A stretch of DNA of 64,000 nucleotides. Origin: Strigops habroptila (Eukaryota > Chordata > Aves > Psittaciformes > Psittacidae). Every line of letters starts with the position of its first letter. Within the stretch, counting starts at the first letter, position 1. The notes beneath the pieces are model-generated. The model ran no database searches. It was not told the origin of the DNA and saw nothing but the letters and a program-made list of their open reading frames with translations. The stretch is taken from the NCBI RefSeq assembly GCF_004027225.2, contig NC_044296.2, positions 3,268,796 through 3,332,795 on the forward strand. The letters are read 5' to 3'. Both the position numbers and the translations under genes were made by a program. Positions 45,837-56,577 of this stretch are shown one piece after another.

Positions 45837-46006
45837 CATAGAATCCCAGCCTGGTTTGTGTTGGAAGGGACCTTAAAGCTCATCCAGTTCCAACCCCCTG
45901 CCACGGGCAGGGACACCTTCCACTAGAGCAGGTTGCTCCAAGCCCCTGTGTCCAACCTGGCCTTGAACACTGCCAGGGATGGGGCAGCCACAGCTTCTCT
46001 GGGCAA
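45837..46006 (-). repeat. CR1 LINE 3' fragment, short
   Basis: From catagaatcccagcctgg to ccacagcttctctgggcaac. It is antisense to RFX2. Confidence 0.94.
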
Positions 46007-47064
46007 CCGTATTCCACACAGCTTCAAGACTTCAGTGCTGGAGTCTGCCATAAGGCAACAGGCAGGATGGGCAAAGGAACCATTAAGTAAAGGAGCTTGT
46101 TTTGAGTTTAATTTTCTCTGCAGTGAATGCAAATGCTACTGGATCACCTCAACCAACTGCACGTGGTGTGGGGTTTATCCCTTTGCGGGGGAGATTCTTC
46201 AAGTTATGCCAGTTCTTAATTCTCAGTTGTCACTTTTAAGTTGCCAAGATGTGCCCCAGTCTTGGCTGTCTTGCAGGAGTATCTGCTCTCTGTTGAATGT
46301 ACCCAGTGCTATGACTTCTTATTTTTTATCCAGTGGGCGAGTGATGCCTGCTTTCCGTGACATGTGCCTCAGAGAAGCAAATACCTCGCTGCAATTTGTG
46401 CTGTGCCCTGGGGGCCTGTGCCATTAGCAGAGAAACACCCAAAACTGTGGCAAAGGCAGTGCTAAAAGCACATCCACATCTGGAAATCAGCAACCTCGGT
46501 GAAAGCTCTGTCAGTAATCACTGTGTAAGTGAACTGATGGGATGCTGGTGCCTAAGCTTGGATTTAAAAGTTGGAGGAATAAATTCTGCCTAAATTCTGC
46601 TCCTATTGAATTGGGGAACCTGTGACAGCAGCTTGTGGCCTTAATGATGATTAGCAAACACAGCAGAACTTTTCTGTTTCAGATCATACCACTGAGCTCA
46701 GGACAATGATCTGTTTCCACTACCCCAGCAAAAGCCTGTCTCTAGGCTTGATTTCTACCGAGAGCAACTTCTCCCTTAACATTCTCTGACTGTTTGTAGG
46801 TTTTTGATTATGATTAATTGCCTCAAATTTTAACGTAAAAAATGCAAAGTAGAGAATTTAAATTAGTTTCCTACGTTCGTGGAATTAGAAGAAAGCATCT
46901 TTCTGGTGAGTTTCTCCTCTTCATCAAATCAGAGGACACTCACAAACCACACCCCCCCTCTCCCAACAGCTCATTTCGCAGCCTACCTTCCCCCAGCTCA
47001 CACATACCACTAAGGAAAGCAAACCTGTTTTATGTAAGCTAAATCCTACTTTAAAGGGATCTAA
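46007..47064. other. RFX2 intron 1, no recognised gene
   Basis: Unique sequence between two CR1 copies. No exon or regulatory cluster is recognised. Confidence 0.55.
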
Positions 47065-47297
47065 ATTGAATCCCAGCCTGGTTTGTGTTGGAAGAGATCT
47101 TAAAGCTCATCCAGCCCCAACCCCCTGCCACGGGCAGGGACACCTTCCACTAGAGCAGGTTGCTCCAAGCCCCTGTGTCCAACCTGGCCTTGAACACTGC
47201 CAGGGATGGGGCAGCCACAGCTTCTCTGGGCACCCTGTGCCAGCGCCTCAGCACCCTCACAGGGAAGAACTTCTGCCTGAGAGCTCATCTCAATCTG
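47065..47297 (-). repeat. CR1 LINE 3' fragment upstream of the internal island
   Basis: From attgaatcccagcctgg to gagctcatctcaatctg. It lies about 350 bp before the CpG-rich internal island. Confidence 0.94.
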
Positions 47298-47684
47298 TTG
47301 GGAAACCTCTAGGAATCTGCACATAGGTGGTGGTGGTGGGGGAATAAAGTTGCAAGAGGACTTGCTCAGGGACTCGTGTTTGCAGAGAGCTACTGCTGGT
47401 GCTTTCCCTGGGCAGCAAACTGCAGACACAGCATGGGGGGGTGGTGGGGTGTGTGTGTGTGCTTGCATAATGACCAGTTACAACCAAAAGAGGTTAACTC
47501 CTTAATAATGTTTGTAAAACCAAACAAACTAAAGACGGTTCCTTTCCTGGGCATCTGCTTTAGAGCAGATTGAACTGCCCAGCCTGGTAATCCGTTTATT
47601 CTGAAATAACAATTAAATAAAATAAAGCCCAAACAAAGCCCCGGAGCCCGCGGTCCCATCCCCGTCCCTCGTCCCCCCCTCGCA

Positions 47685-47698
47685 GTTACTATAGCAAA
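47685..47698. promoter_or_regulatory. RFX X-box-like site
   Basis: GTTACTATAGCAAA has half-sites GTTACT and AGCAAA with spacer AT, close to the X-box consensus. Confidence 0.55.
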
Positions 47699-47813
47699 GA
47701 AATTATTTGTCAGTCCTCCCGGGCTGCTGAAAATACCCGCTGACATATTTAGTGAGCGCTCGCGGCGGGGAGGGCGGGCGGGGATGGGGATGTTTGGTTT
47801 GGGAAGCGCTCCC

Positions 47814-47832
47814 CGCGTTGCCGAGCAACGCG
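47814..47832. promoter_or_regulatory. Palindromic X-box, perfect 8+8 inverted repeat
   Basis: CGCGTTGC-CGA-GCAACGCG. The core GTTGCC-G-AGCAAC consists of two perfect RFX half-sites with a 1-bp spacer, so both strands read nearly the same. Confidence 0.7.
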
Positions 47833-48093
47833 CCCTGGACACGGGAGGGGACCGCGTCGCCCCTGGCAACCGCTGTTGCTCCCCAAACAGCGCTGGCCGC
47901 GCATCCTCCCCCTGCATCGGCGGCTTCCTCCGCCTGCGCCGCGCTTCCGAGGGGCTGGGGGGGGGGGGGTGTCCGTCCCTGGAACCCCTCAAAGTAGTGT
48001 CAGGCTTAGGATTCAAGTCAACTTCCCCCTCCGTGAGTTTAGGATTCAAAAGGGCTTAAATCTTCCCTCTCGGTTTCACAGACTGCGAGCACA

Positions 48094-48178
48094 ATGAGCA
48101 CAGCACTGGAGGATGAGCTGTTAAACTGCGGCTTTGCCTTGCCCACTCAGTGGATGGAGAATATCGAGTGGTTTGTGG
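48094..48178 (+). CDS. Candidate alternative RFX2 first coding exon, or first exon of a small nested gene
   Basis: The ATG at 48094 has A at -3. The frame is open for 28 codons, beginning MSTALEDELLNCGFALP, to a donor-like GTTTGTGG|gtgaca at 48178. Upstream, the frame is closed by TAG at 48040. Joined to the RFX2 acceptor at 58856, the leftover G gives GTG-GCA-GTG-AGC-ATG, in frame with the RFX2 start. That would add about 31 residues. A competing model splices to a nearby acceptor-like tttag at 48371 and ends at 48586. I do not recognise the peptide, and neither model has transcript support here. Confidence 0.35.
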
Positions 48179-50284
48179 GTGACATCTGAACCCCTCCCTG
48201 GCCAGGCTGAGGACAGAAGGGGCAATGGGCTGAGACGCTGGTCAGAAGGAGCCACCCCCCTCCTCCTCATGTCTCCAAGCCAAACCCACTGCCCACAGGA
48301 ATTTATTGCCTGGATAAAAGGCATAATTCACTTCTAGTTCAGTAACAGAACAGTCAATTCTCTTTCTTTAGGAGAGTGGGAGCTATCAGAGCAGTTGTTG
48401 CAAGCTCTTCTCTTCTCCCATTCATCTAGAATACGGTCTGTCCTATTACTTTCCTCACCAAAAATACAGCAGGGCTTTTCTCCAAGAGCAGAATATTCAA
48501 ATACATATTCCCAAACTGCGTTTCTAGGGCATCTGAAGCAGCCTTCTCATTTCTTTGCCTTTCCAGGAAGAATTGTGTGTCTCTAGATAGTTTGTGTCTT
48601 CTGTCTGGGGTGGTGTTAGTGCCAGAGTCTGCCGTACCAGTCATCAAGAGCTGTATGAACCCTCAGTTTCTACAGGGAAATACCCAGCTCCTTGCACCTC
48701 TTCTCTGTGCACTCTTACCACTGCACTGGTCTGGGAAGCAATTGCTCCTGTGCCATGACTTGCTGAAACATTCACTGAATACTGTGGTGGAACAGTCGAA
48801 GAACAACCATGAGTTTAGTTTTGGTCCCCCCATGCCAACCTGTGACTGATGAGCACATTTGGACAAGTGGATTTTGAACTCGGGGCCATTGTACTGCGCA
48901 TGTAGGAGTAGAATCATCAACAAGGAAATCCCAAACTCTTGTGAGAAGAGTCTGCATGTCCCCATGAGGATGTTTTGGCACCGTCACAGGAAGGGTAAGA
49001 CTCTCTTTTCTGGGCAGTACAGGAGCAGAGCCCAGACCTCTGTGGTGGTTCTTCCCGAGTAACACATTGGTCAGGGCAATGCTCCCAGGAGTAAGCCAAG
49101 AGCACCTTGGTGGGGTCAGAGCTCATGCAGATGTTTGAGAGAGGCAAAGAAACTTGCCCTTAGTGTCAGGAGAAAGCAAAGAAGCCCTCTTCTTCCTCCT
49201 CCTCTTCCTCCTCCTCCTCGTGCCTGCCCAGGCACTACCTGCCTTTCAGAGGGGAACAGTGACCACTTCTTCTTTCTCTCCTTGCTCCAAGTCTCCTTTC
49301 GGGCTTCTCAAACTCCCTAGTACATACCCACAGCAACAACAATGCTCATGACCACTTGCTCATCCCCTAGAGCCACGTTTCGGTCTGTGCCATGATGGAG
49401 CCTCCAGAGCACTGACTCAGCTGAGGCTGTAAAATCTGAGACAAAGTTGTCTCTTCTCTGAATGGCCACAGATGATGTTTGTGGCTTGTTCTGCTTAACT
49501 TTGTTAAGCCCCACAATGCTTGTGAATGGTGCTGTATAAATAAATAACGACATACTGGGCTCTGTTGGCAGCAGTTGCTTCTGTATTTGCTGGTCACTGG
49601 AGAGGCATGATGGAAACAGCCACATCTAAATGAAATCCTGCAGCAAATCTACTTCACACTTAAAGTGACATATTCCATAGTTTTCTGCCATAGGACAAGC
49701 TATAAAAGCTGGTCTTGCAAAACCACAGTCGAGTACCAAGGTTTGCAGTTCCTTGTCCCAAAACGAGCCCAGCTCAGTGCATGTGTGTGGGGGGAATTAG
49801 CTGTACCCAAGTACCTGGGATCATCCTGAGAGCACACAGAAGCAGAGCTACAGACCACAGGGCTCAAATAACCAGATATTCTGGTCTGGTTGACTAAGAT
49901 TTGGCCTACACAGAAAGCTTTGTAATGCTTTTGTGCCAGGTTTTCGCTTGATGTGCTGTATTTCCCCCGGTGAATCACAGCTTGGGAAAACCCTGCAGTG
50001 CACCCGTTAAAAATGTGGGAAAATGATTAATTTGAGCCCAGAAGTTGTGCTTGGTTTTGCCAGATAGCACCAAGGCTTATGCTGGAGCTGGTATCTGAAG
50101 GGCCTGGACATGGAGTACAGTGTGGTGTGTGACTTGTAATTCCTGTAATTCCTTCTTCCAGAAGCTTCCTTACTGCTCATCAGATATCAAGATGTTGTTT
50201 CTTGAGTGACATTATTTGCCATCATTGTAGCAAACCTTTTCTGAAGTCAAAATTCAGCTAGTTAAGAGGAAGGAAGCAAGTCTT
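48179..50284. other. RFX2 intron 1 after the internal island, no recognised gene
   Basis: Unique sequence with a CT-rich tract at 49186-49219. An open frame follows an acceptor-like site at 48371 and runs to 48586. An AATAAA lies near 49537. No recognised family. Confidence 0.5.
49186..49219. repeat. Polypyrimidine (CTT/CTC) tract
   Basis: 34 bp of only C and T on the plus strand, with CCT and CTT triplets. Confidence 0.9.
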
Positions 50285-50429
50285 CCACCCCTGGCAGTGT
50301 TCAAGGCCAGGTTAGATGGGGCTTGGAGCAACCTGCTCTAGTGGAAGGTGTCCCTGCCCGTGGCAGAGGGTTGGAACTGGGTGAGCTTCAAGGTCCTTTC
50401 AACCCAAACCAGGCTGGGATTCTATGAGT
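50285..50429 (+). repeat. CR1 LINE 3' fragment, plus orientation
   Basis: From ccacccctggcagtgttc to ccaggctgggattctatgag, with an intact 3' end. Confidence 0.94.
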
Positions 50430-52389
50430 TTCAAGCACTTGTTGGACCTTTTCTTTAGGACAAACAGCTGGGACTCCCAGGTAAGTCTATTGGGAGCTTG
50501 AGGGTGAAACGCACCCAGCAGTGAATAGGCTGCAGGCTGGCCCCTGCATTTCTGAGCACCAGAAGGGATGCATTCAGATCTGAAGGAACCCAGTCCTGGC
50601 TTTGACACTTATAGAGTATTCCTCTTATTAACCCAGAAGGAAAACAGGACAGGTTTTTGTGTGGGAGGGAGGTTCACAGCATTACATTGCCCGTGTTCGG
50701 GTCTGAGATCCGTGCACGTGGGATTTGTCCACAGGCTGCTGCCAGCAACATTAAACCATCACAGCTTCTGCTCTTCAGTCTCAGCTGGCTCTTAAGGAAA
50801 CTCCACATTACACAGCCAGCACGGACACATTCCTCCCTCTCTTCTGCCTCTCTGAAAGTTACTTTTAAAGACACAGCAAAGATTAGTGAACTGCTGTTAC
50901 ACAACAGTTACGTGTGTCCGTGTGTGTATATATATTGCTTGATTTGAGTCCATAAAATCTAATTAAAGACTGAGTGTATATTTGTATTTTGGTATATTAT
51001 TAACTTGCTAATAAAAGCCGTTTCCAAACTTGTATTTTTCCATGAGGACCAGGTTGCTGAAAAAAGAAAAAACGAGAAACCAACCAACCAACCAAGCCCC
51101 AAAGCAGCTCTACACTGCCTGCTGCCCTTGAGATGTGTGCTTTGGGTTTATCTGTGTTTCCAGGGAACTAGAACTCTTGGACAAGCAACGTTTGCTTCTG
51201 GTTTAAATTCATTTAACCTCATCAGTGGAAGGGTCTGGTGCCTTCTCTGTTTATAACATTTCACAGCAATATAATAAGCAGCCTCTCCAGAATCAGCTTC
51301 TTATCAGGTTCTTTGTCATGTTTGCTTCCCCCTTCCATCTCCTCCACTTCCTGCCACTTACTAAAAGGCTAAAGGTTGTGACATGAGGTTCAGGACACCC
51401 TTGAGATGCAGAGGCTCAAGTGCCAGCCCCTGCTCACCTGGCAGAGCTCGCTTTCAGCTGCGATGGGCACGAGGGCACCTTCACCCTGCCCAGAGCCCAG
51501 AGCTGGCCCAAACCTCTTCTCTGTCCTCTGCAGGAAAGGGGGTGCTGGTTTAGGAGGGGCTGGTTGTGAAAGGTGAAAGCTGCTCCAGCCCTTGGGATGC
51601 AGGTGGTACATGAGTGCTTGTGTCTGCTGGTGGGGATGCCCAGCACCATCCTCGGTGTTGCTGCAGGCATTCTGGGCTGTCCTCGGTATGCAATGAGGGG
51701 TTTGGATGGAGGTCAAGGTTTTGATGAGCCAAGATCTGTCCTGTCTTAACCTGCTCCAGCATTTCCTGGCTCCCTCTAAAAGCCAGAACAGCAGGTTCTT
51801 CTTCCAGGGCTTTTAGAGCCGCTTTAAACCCAGGAAATATGCAGCTCTCCTAAGTCCAGCTGGTATTGTGACTGTGCCAGTTGTACAACATTCTGGACAA
51901 GGATTGAGTTGAGGTGCTCAACAACCAGACTTCCAGATGCTTTGAGTTGCACCCGTCGCTAACAGGGCATCCCCATTATGGTCGGAAGGAAGAGGGAATT
52001 CCTAAACAGGGGTGCTGGTAGAGCAGGTTCTCTTTGGTTCAGCCATCCAAAAGGGAAGAGTTTCTCTTGGTTTCGTGGATGGATGAGCTGGAATCATGTT
52101 TTTCCATGAGCTGCCAAGCTGCAAGTGCCTGCTCGCATGCTCCTCCAGCTTTCGAGGGGTTGGGGCAATGTTAAAAAAAAATCATTAATATTTTCCTGAT
52201 TTGGAATTTCAGGGGAACACCTGGTGTTTATTCTAGATGTCAGGCTTTGGAGACACACGCAGCGGGGATGAAGGATGTGTGTGGAGGCAGGAGGCAAGCT
52301 GGGGCTGATACAAGTGTTTGCCTCAGTTCTGCTCTGAGGTGGTGTAATTCACTTGGTCTCATTTTCATTCACATCCAATAAAAAGATTT
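50430..52389. other. RFX2 intron 1, no recognised gene
   Basis: Unique sequence with a short TG/TA repeat near 50917-50936 and an (ACCA)n stretch near 51078. No exon is recognised. Confidence 0.55.
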
Positions 52390-52497
52390 CATAGAATCAT
52401 AGAATCATGGAATGCTTTGGGTCAAAGAGACCTTAAAGCTCATTCAGTTCCAACCCCCTGCCACAGGCAGGGACACCTTCCACTAGACCAGGTTGCA
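52390..52497 (-). repeat. CR1 LINE 3' fragment, shortest copy
   Basis: catagaatcatagaatcatg through to cactagaccaggttgca; only about 0.1 kb. Confidence 0.93.
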
Positions 52498-54034
52498 TTT
52501 CCTCTTCCAAGGTATTAAACACTTCCTTTCTATGCCCTGGTTAAAACACAGCTAATCCCTTTTCAGGGCAAATTACTAAATAGAGACTAAGCCAAAAATG
52601 TTGAATGAACTGGAAAATAGTGAAGTTTTTCTTTAGTAAAAGAAATGGGGCATAGAGGGTGGTGGATATACTGATGGATAGTGTGCATCTGCTGGAAAAG
52701 AAAGTAAAAATCTGCTATTCCCTGCATTCCTTTGATTATTTTCAGTCACTTTTGAGAGCACTGAGGGTTCTCAGAAGTGAATCTATGAAATGTAAAAAGC
52801 CTCATTCCTCTTTTAGAGCCCATATAAGAACGTGATGCTCAAATAGCATTTTTATTTCTTCTGAATTCAGTTAGTCCTGTTCTGGTTTTCCTATTTATGC
52901 AAGCTCCACGCCAACTAAACCTGAATAAAAGTGCCAGAAACCAAAGAACTCTTTTTAAATGTAAGCCCTTCTTTTGAAGTATGCAAAAAATGCACAAAAC
53001 CAAACAAAAAGAAAGCAAGCAAACCCCTGGGTTTGAATTTTCATCCCAGGAGTATTCTGGATGAGAAATAACTATTAGGGGGGGTTGAAATTAAACTATA
53101 ACATCCCCAGTATTTTCAGTAAAATACCAGATATCAGGAGATTTCTATACAAAAGGAATGGCTGTATTCTGAACTTGCAGATGGAAATGGGACCGTATGT
53201 GATTCCCTGGTTGTTTCACCCCCTGCTCAGCCCAAGAGCCATTTGACAGGAAGAAACTGTGGAGCTCAAACTGTGCACAGCTGAGCACCCCGGTGTTGGG
53301 TCTCCTACATGTCATTAGCTCCTGCTAATATTAAAGATGTCCAAAGGTTACCTCCTGCATTGATTCAAGGTAAAGTTTCCTCTAAAACGCCCTTAGCAAT
53401 CACATCCAGCTCTTGAGGTTTCCTGCAGTCCTGGTGCATCCACCCTTTTTAGTTCTGTATCTGGATGGAACGAAGCTTCTCTCTGTCCCTGTGACAGATT
53501 TATCTTGGATTCGTTCTATGGGATGTGGCTGACAACGTGTGTAGGTGATGATTAAAAGTTCAGGATACCTCCTTTTAGCTGGAGAGCTAATGCACTTGGC
53601 ATGTGCTTCCTGTTTGAAGAAAACCCTCAGAAATAAAAAGCAAGTGTAATTAGAGCAAGTTCACCTGGAAAAAGACACTTTTTCCACCTTTTTATAGCTT
53701 AATTTGAGATGAAAACCATGATGTACATCCTTCAAATCTGATTTCCCATCAAGTCCTGTACTTCAAGGCAGGCATTTTCCTGGCAGATTTTGATGCCCCA
53801 CACTTAAATTCCCATTGAGGAAAAGTTGTTGAGCCCATTTACAAACAGCAAATGGAGGGGCAGTGGAGTTCCATTCCCGGGAAAGGTGATAACACCCACC
53901 CAGTTTACTGAGAAGCTTAAATAGAAGAGAAACTTTGTCCCAGACGTAGAATAATTGATAGTTCTTAAAAAGAAAAAGAAACTCATCAAAGATATTTTCC
54001 TTTCCCTCATTTATGTCCCAGTATTACATAGCAG
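52498..54034. other. RFX2 intron 1, no recognised gene
   Basis: 1.5 kb of unique AT-rich sequence; nothing recognised. Confidence 0.6.
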
Positions 54035-54227
54035 CCCCTTGAAGGGGGCTACAAGGGTGATGGAGAGGGACTCTTCATCAGGGACTGTAGTGATAGGACA
54101 AGGGGTGATGGGTTTAAACTGAAACAGGGGAAGTTCAGGTTAGATATGAGGAAGAAGTTCTTCCCTGTGAGGGTGGTGAGGCACTGGCTTTTTTTCAACC
54201 CAAAGCATTCTGTGATTCTATGATTTT
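54035..54227 (+). repeat. CR1 LINE fragment with internal deletion
   Basis: The sense-oriented copy runs normally from ccccttgaagggggctacaa to gtgaggcactggc at 54188. It then jumps to the 3' tail tttttttcaacccaaagcat and gattctatgatttt. The usual segment of about 150-200 bp between these is missing. Confidence 0.9.
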
Positions 54228-56143
54228 AACAGTTCTGCCAGGAGAAAAAGGTTATAATAAAGGAATTTTAAGAGTTGAAATAAGACCAAAGGATGACCAA
54301 GTAAGCTTTGAAAAGCAAATTAAATACAATACTTCATGATACATTTTGTCTTCAACTAAGCAAGTGATTCACTGAAACAGTGTTAGTGGTTTGAAAGCAG
54401 CACTAGGATGATTGTATGATCATTCTGGATGAAGCAAACACTGGTTGCTGGTGTAAGGTAGCTCATGTTTTACACTTTTGCCTTCGAAAAAGAAAGATAT
54501 ATAAATACAAGACCTAAATACCCCACGAGAGCCAAGACTGTGCCAGTCCCACCCCTGCTTTCTGTAAGGCTGCTCTTCAAATATAAAAATGAGGCAGGGG
54601 AGGATTATATTCACTTCAAATGGTGACATCTTCGAGTATAAAAACACCGAGGAGTTGGGCTGCAGTTCCAACAGAAGCAACCCTGGGCCTGAGGAAGTCA
54701 AGGACTTAAATCCTCTTTTATTTGAAGACTCAGGGCCGCCTGGGATGCTGCTGGTCCTTACATGTCCCACGGAGCAAGGACCGGAGCACCAAAGGAAAAT
54801 AAACCAAATACCTCCCTGGGGCAGGCTCGTGCTCTGGCTCTGCTCAGCAGCAGGTACTGGACGTTTGGGGTGTTGGCATTTAGCTCTGAAATGGTTTTGT
54901 TTGAGTGCTCACGAGCTGATAGTTTATATGAAACCATTCTGTGGAAAAACATTTGCAGTTCCTCCTCATCTCCTGGCTGGCAGCACAGCCCCAGCACCCT
55001 TCCAGCTCCTTCCTTTCCTGAGCTCTTTTGGGGACCTTGGGAACCGGTGCAGAGGATGCTGCTGCTTTCCCTTCTCGGCGCTCGGGAGCTGTGGGATGTT
55101 CTCCTGCTGTCCGCTCCTTTTCTTCCCACTCCGGCTGCAAATTTGAACATGGAAATATTTCGCCTCTCTTATCTCTGTTTCCCCAGCATTTGGCAGCTGG
55201 TTTAGGCAGGAGAGATTAACAAAGGCAAGGCCATCTACACGAAGGCAACGCGGCTTATGAATGAAACGGTGAGAACTGGAGTTTTTATCAACCCTCAAGG
55301 CTAGTGATAGTACTACTTGTCTTTCTCAAATACATTCAGACTTTGAGGCCAGTGCTCAACAAATCCCTTACCTGGGGGAGTATCGTGGCTTTTTTAGGAG
55401 TGGGAAACTTGAAGCCCAGGGAAGGGGAAGCATCCGTTCAAGGTCATGGAGCAAGTTGGTGGCAGAACCAGAAATAGCACCCAGAAATTCTTAGTTGTTT
55501 TCTGTATTTTCTTTCCTGTTTGCTTGCATACCCAAATAGCCGTGTGTAAACAGCAGCTTTGTTATCTGCCTGATTCATTCAGGGATGATGCAACCTGGAA
55601 TCCAGATTTCTGCAATGCCTTCCACAGTATTGGTGCTGCCCCTGGCATCACCAGCCCCATTGAGCAACCAGAGTTTTAAACTTGTCTCTACCTGAATCGC
55701 TGATGTCTTCAGCAAGGCACTTTTCACAGCAATTTCATTCCTGATGCATGGTCAGGTCCCATCTGCTCTTTTCCCTGGCATAACAACTGACTTGTCTTAT
55801 TGCTCTTCTTAACCCAGCAAGGAGCCCTGGATGGGGATGCTGATCCTCTCTGTGACCCACCAGCAGCACTGCTGACTACTAATAAGCTTCTCAGTTTGTG
55901 CCAGCTCCCCAGTGCCGAGGGCTGCCAAGCTGCCAGGCTTTGACCCGCTGCCAAACGCCACGAGACACCTTCTAATAGCTTCTGTTGGTCACTCCTGCTG
56001 TGAGAGAGCTACAGCGTCCTTCCCCAGCCAGGAGTGGAAGCAAGCGTGGCTGGGATGAACCTCTCTTTCTTAGACCACATCTAAGAGCAAGGCAGCAAAT
56101 CTTCAATCTTTGGGAAACAGGAGGGCTTGCTTTTGAGCCAAGT
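54228..56143. other. RFX2 intron 1, no recognised gene
   Basis: Contains overlapping open frames on both strands around 54.4-55.3 kb, the longest with 185 codons on the plus strand. None shows family features. Nothing else is recognised. Confidence 0.5.
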
Positions 56144-56577
56144 CATGGAATCATAGAATGGTTTGGGTTGAAGAGACCTTAAAGCTCATCCAGCTCCAAC
56201 CCCCTGCCACGGGCAGGGACACCTTCCACTAGAGCAGGTTGCTCCAAGCCCCTGTGTCCAACCTGGCCTTGAACACTGCCAGGGATGGGGCAGCCACAGC
56301 TTCTCTGGGCACCCTGTGCCAGCGCCTCAGCACCCTCACAGGGAAGAGCTTCTGCCTCAGAGCTCATCTCAATCTCCCCTCTGGCAGGTTAAAGCCATTC
56401 CCCTTGGCCTGTCCCTGTAGGCCCTTGTCCAAAGCCCCTCTCTAGCTTTCTTGTAGCCCCTTTAGGCACTGGAGCTGCTCTAAGGTCTCTCCTTAAGGAG
56501 CCTTCTCTTCTCCAGGCTGAACCAGCCCAGCTCTCTCAGCCTGGCTCCAGAGCAGAGCTGCTCCAGCCCTCGCAGCA
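56144..56577 (-). repeat. CR1 LINE 3' fragment
   Basis: From catggaatcatagaatgg to ctgctccagccctcgcagc; antisense to RFX2. Confidence 0.94.

Larger units (their letters stand above)
47640..47995 (+). promoter_or_regulatory. Internal CpG island with X-boxes in RFX2 intron 1 (candidate alternative promoter)
   Basis: A sharp CpG-rich island inside otherwise AT-rich intron. It holds GC boxes near 47770-47782. RFX-type elements are GTTACTATAGCAAA (47685-47698), GTTGCCGAGCAAC (47817-47829) and an everted pair GGCAAC/GTTGCT (47865-47880). No TATA box is convincing. Its strand is inferred from the ATG-bearing open exon that follows on the plus strand. It could equally serve as an enhancer or a bidirectional promoter. 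Confidence 0.55.

Noticed and set aside
47390-48049. 219-codon minus-strand open frame across the internal island
   Set aside because: It depends on the stop-poor CpG island and crosses simple repeats; the translation has low-complexity Pro/Arg stretches and no domain.
54589-55146. 185-codon plus-strand open frame in RFX2 intron 1
   Set aside because: Equally long frames overlap on the opposite strand, the composition is Cys/Leu-rich low similarity, and no acceptor or donor fits.
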